Below are positions 63,678 through 64,000 of a stretch of DNA of 64,000 nucleotides, one piece after another. Each line of letters begins with the position of its first letter. Position 1 is the first letter of the stretch. Below the pieces are notes generated by a model. It ran no database searches, had not been told where the DNA came from, and saw nothing but the letters and a program-made list of their open reading frames with translations. The stretch lies in the NCBI GenBank assembly GCA_028278405.1, contig JANQEK010000029.1, positions 43,482-107,481 on the forward strand, given 5' to 3'. The DNA comes from Nitrospinaceae bacterium. GTDB taxonomy: Bacteria > Nitrospinota > Nitrospinia > Nitrospinales > Nitrospinaceae. The translations under genes were made by a program, and so were the position numbers.

Positions 63678-63895
63678 TTGAGTAGTAATCTCTTGACCTA
63701 CCCGAAATTCTTGATATAAATGGTAAAAGTTATTGATTTCTTGTCGGTCAAGACTAGCTTCTGCTTTCTTTTTGTTTCAAACAGATAGGAATAGGCATTC
63801 TAGGCTGCGGTTGGCCTTTTATATGCCTGAGACAGGAATAGGTCGCTCTATATGAGTACTATTTCAGAGAAGTCCCTTTCCCCAGAAGATCGCGA
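63678..63895 (+). repeat. Duplicated promoter and 5' end of dabA (copy 2, intact)
   Basis: Same blocks as 62996-63141, with about 67 bp extra at about 63721-63787. Confidence 0.8.
63693..63720 (+). promoter_or_regulatory. Sigma-70-like promoter, copy 2
   Basis: TTGACC, 16 bp, TATAAA. Confidence 0.5.
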
Positions 63896-64000
63896 CCAGG
63901 TTCGGCAAGTTGTATTGAACGCCAGTGAGCCAATTGCCCCGTTTTGGCCCATGCGAACCATGGTTGCACAGAATCCCATTCATGGATTGGAATATCTGCC
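63852..64000 (+). CDS. dabA: DUF2309/DabA-like inorganic carbon transporter subunit, 5' part (runs off the window)
   Basis: Manual translation MSTISEKSLSPEDRDQVRQVVLNASEPIAPFWPMRTMVAQNPIHGLEYLP, DabA/UPF0753 N-terminal pattern. Confidence 0.75.
   Translation, partial: MSTISEKSLSPEDRDQVRQVVLNASEPIAPFWPMRTMVAQNPIHGLEYL

Overview
Bacterial chromosomal window, mostly GC-rich housekeeping and accessory genes. The gene mix (TMTC-like TPR membrane proteins, KamA-like radical SAM enzymes, an HmuY-like protein, a DUF420 protein, SulP/antiporter/DabA genes) suggests a Nitrospina-like nitrite oxidiser, but that taxonomic guess is inference only. Recognisable genes include gltX, glnS, plsY, ftsY, bamD, a sigma-70 factor, exbB/exbD, apeB, kbl, a tdh-like dehydrogenase, two kamA-like genes, and tRNA-Gly(GCC) and tRNA-Cys(GCA). 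The strongest hunt result is an AT-rich island (about 2.68-7.80 kb) inserted between convergent gltX and glnS. It holds a Vsr-type endonuclease and a tightly overlapping operon of a C5-cytosine methyltransferase, a double-GHKL ATPase (MORC/Hsp90-like N-terminus plus histidine-kinase-like C-terminus) and a receiver protein whose C-terminus carries an RNxxxH (HEPN-RNase-like) motif. No classical restriction endonuclease is visible, so this may be a phosphorelay-controlled, methylation-linked defence system. Other points: a voltage-sensor channel with a non-canonical selectivity filter (TRLGPG instead of TTVGYG), three tandem DUF3015 genes followed by a DUF4105/Lnb-like gene, a partial duplication of the dabA promoter and 5' end around a CBS gene, a cluster of tiny membrane proteins missed by the ORF track, an HTH/MBL-fold pseudogene, a 33-aa tandem duplication in the tdh-like protein and a very long pentapeptide-repeat protein.
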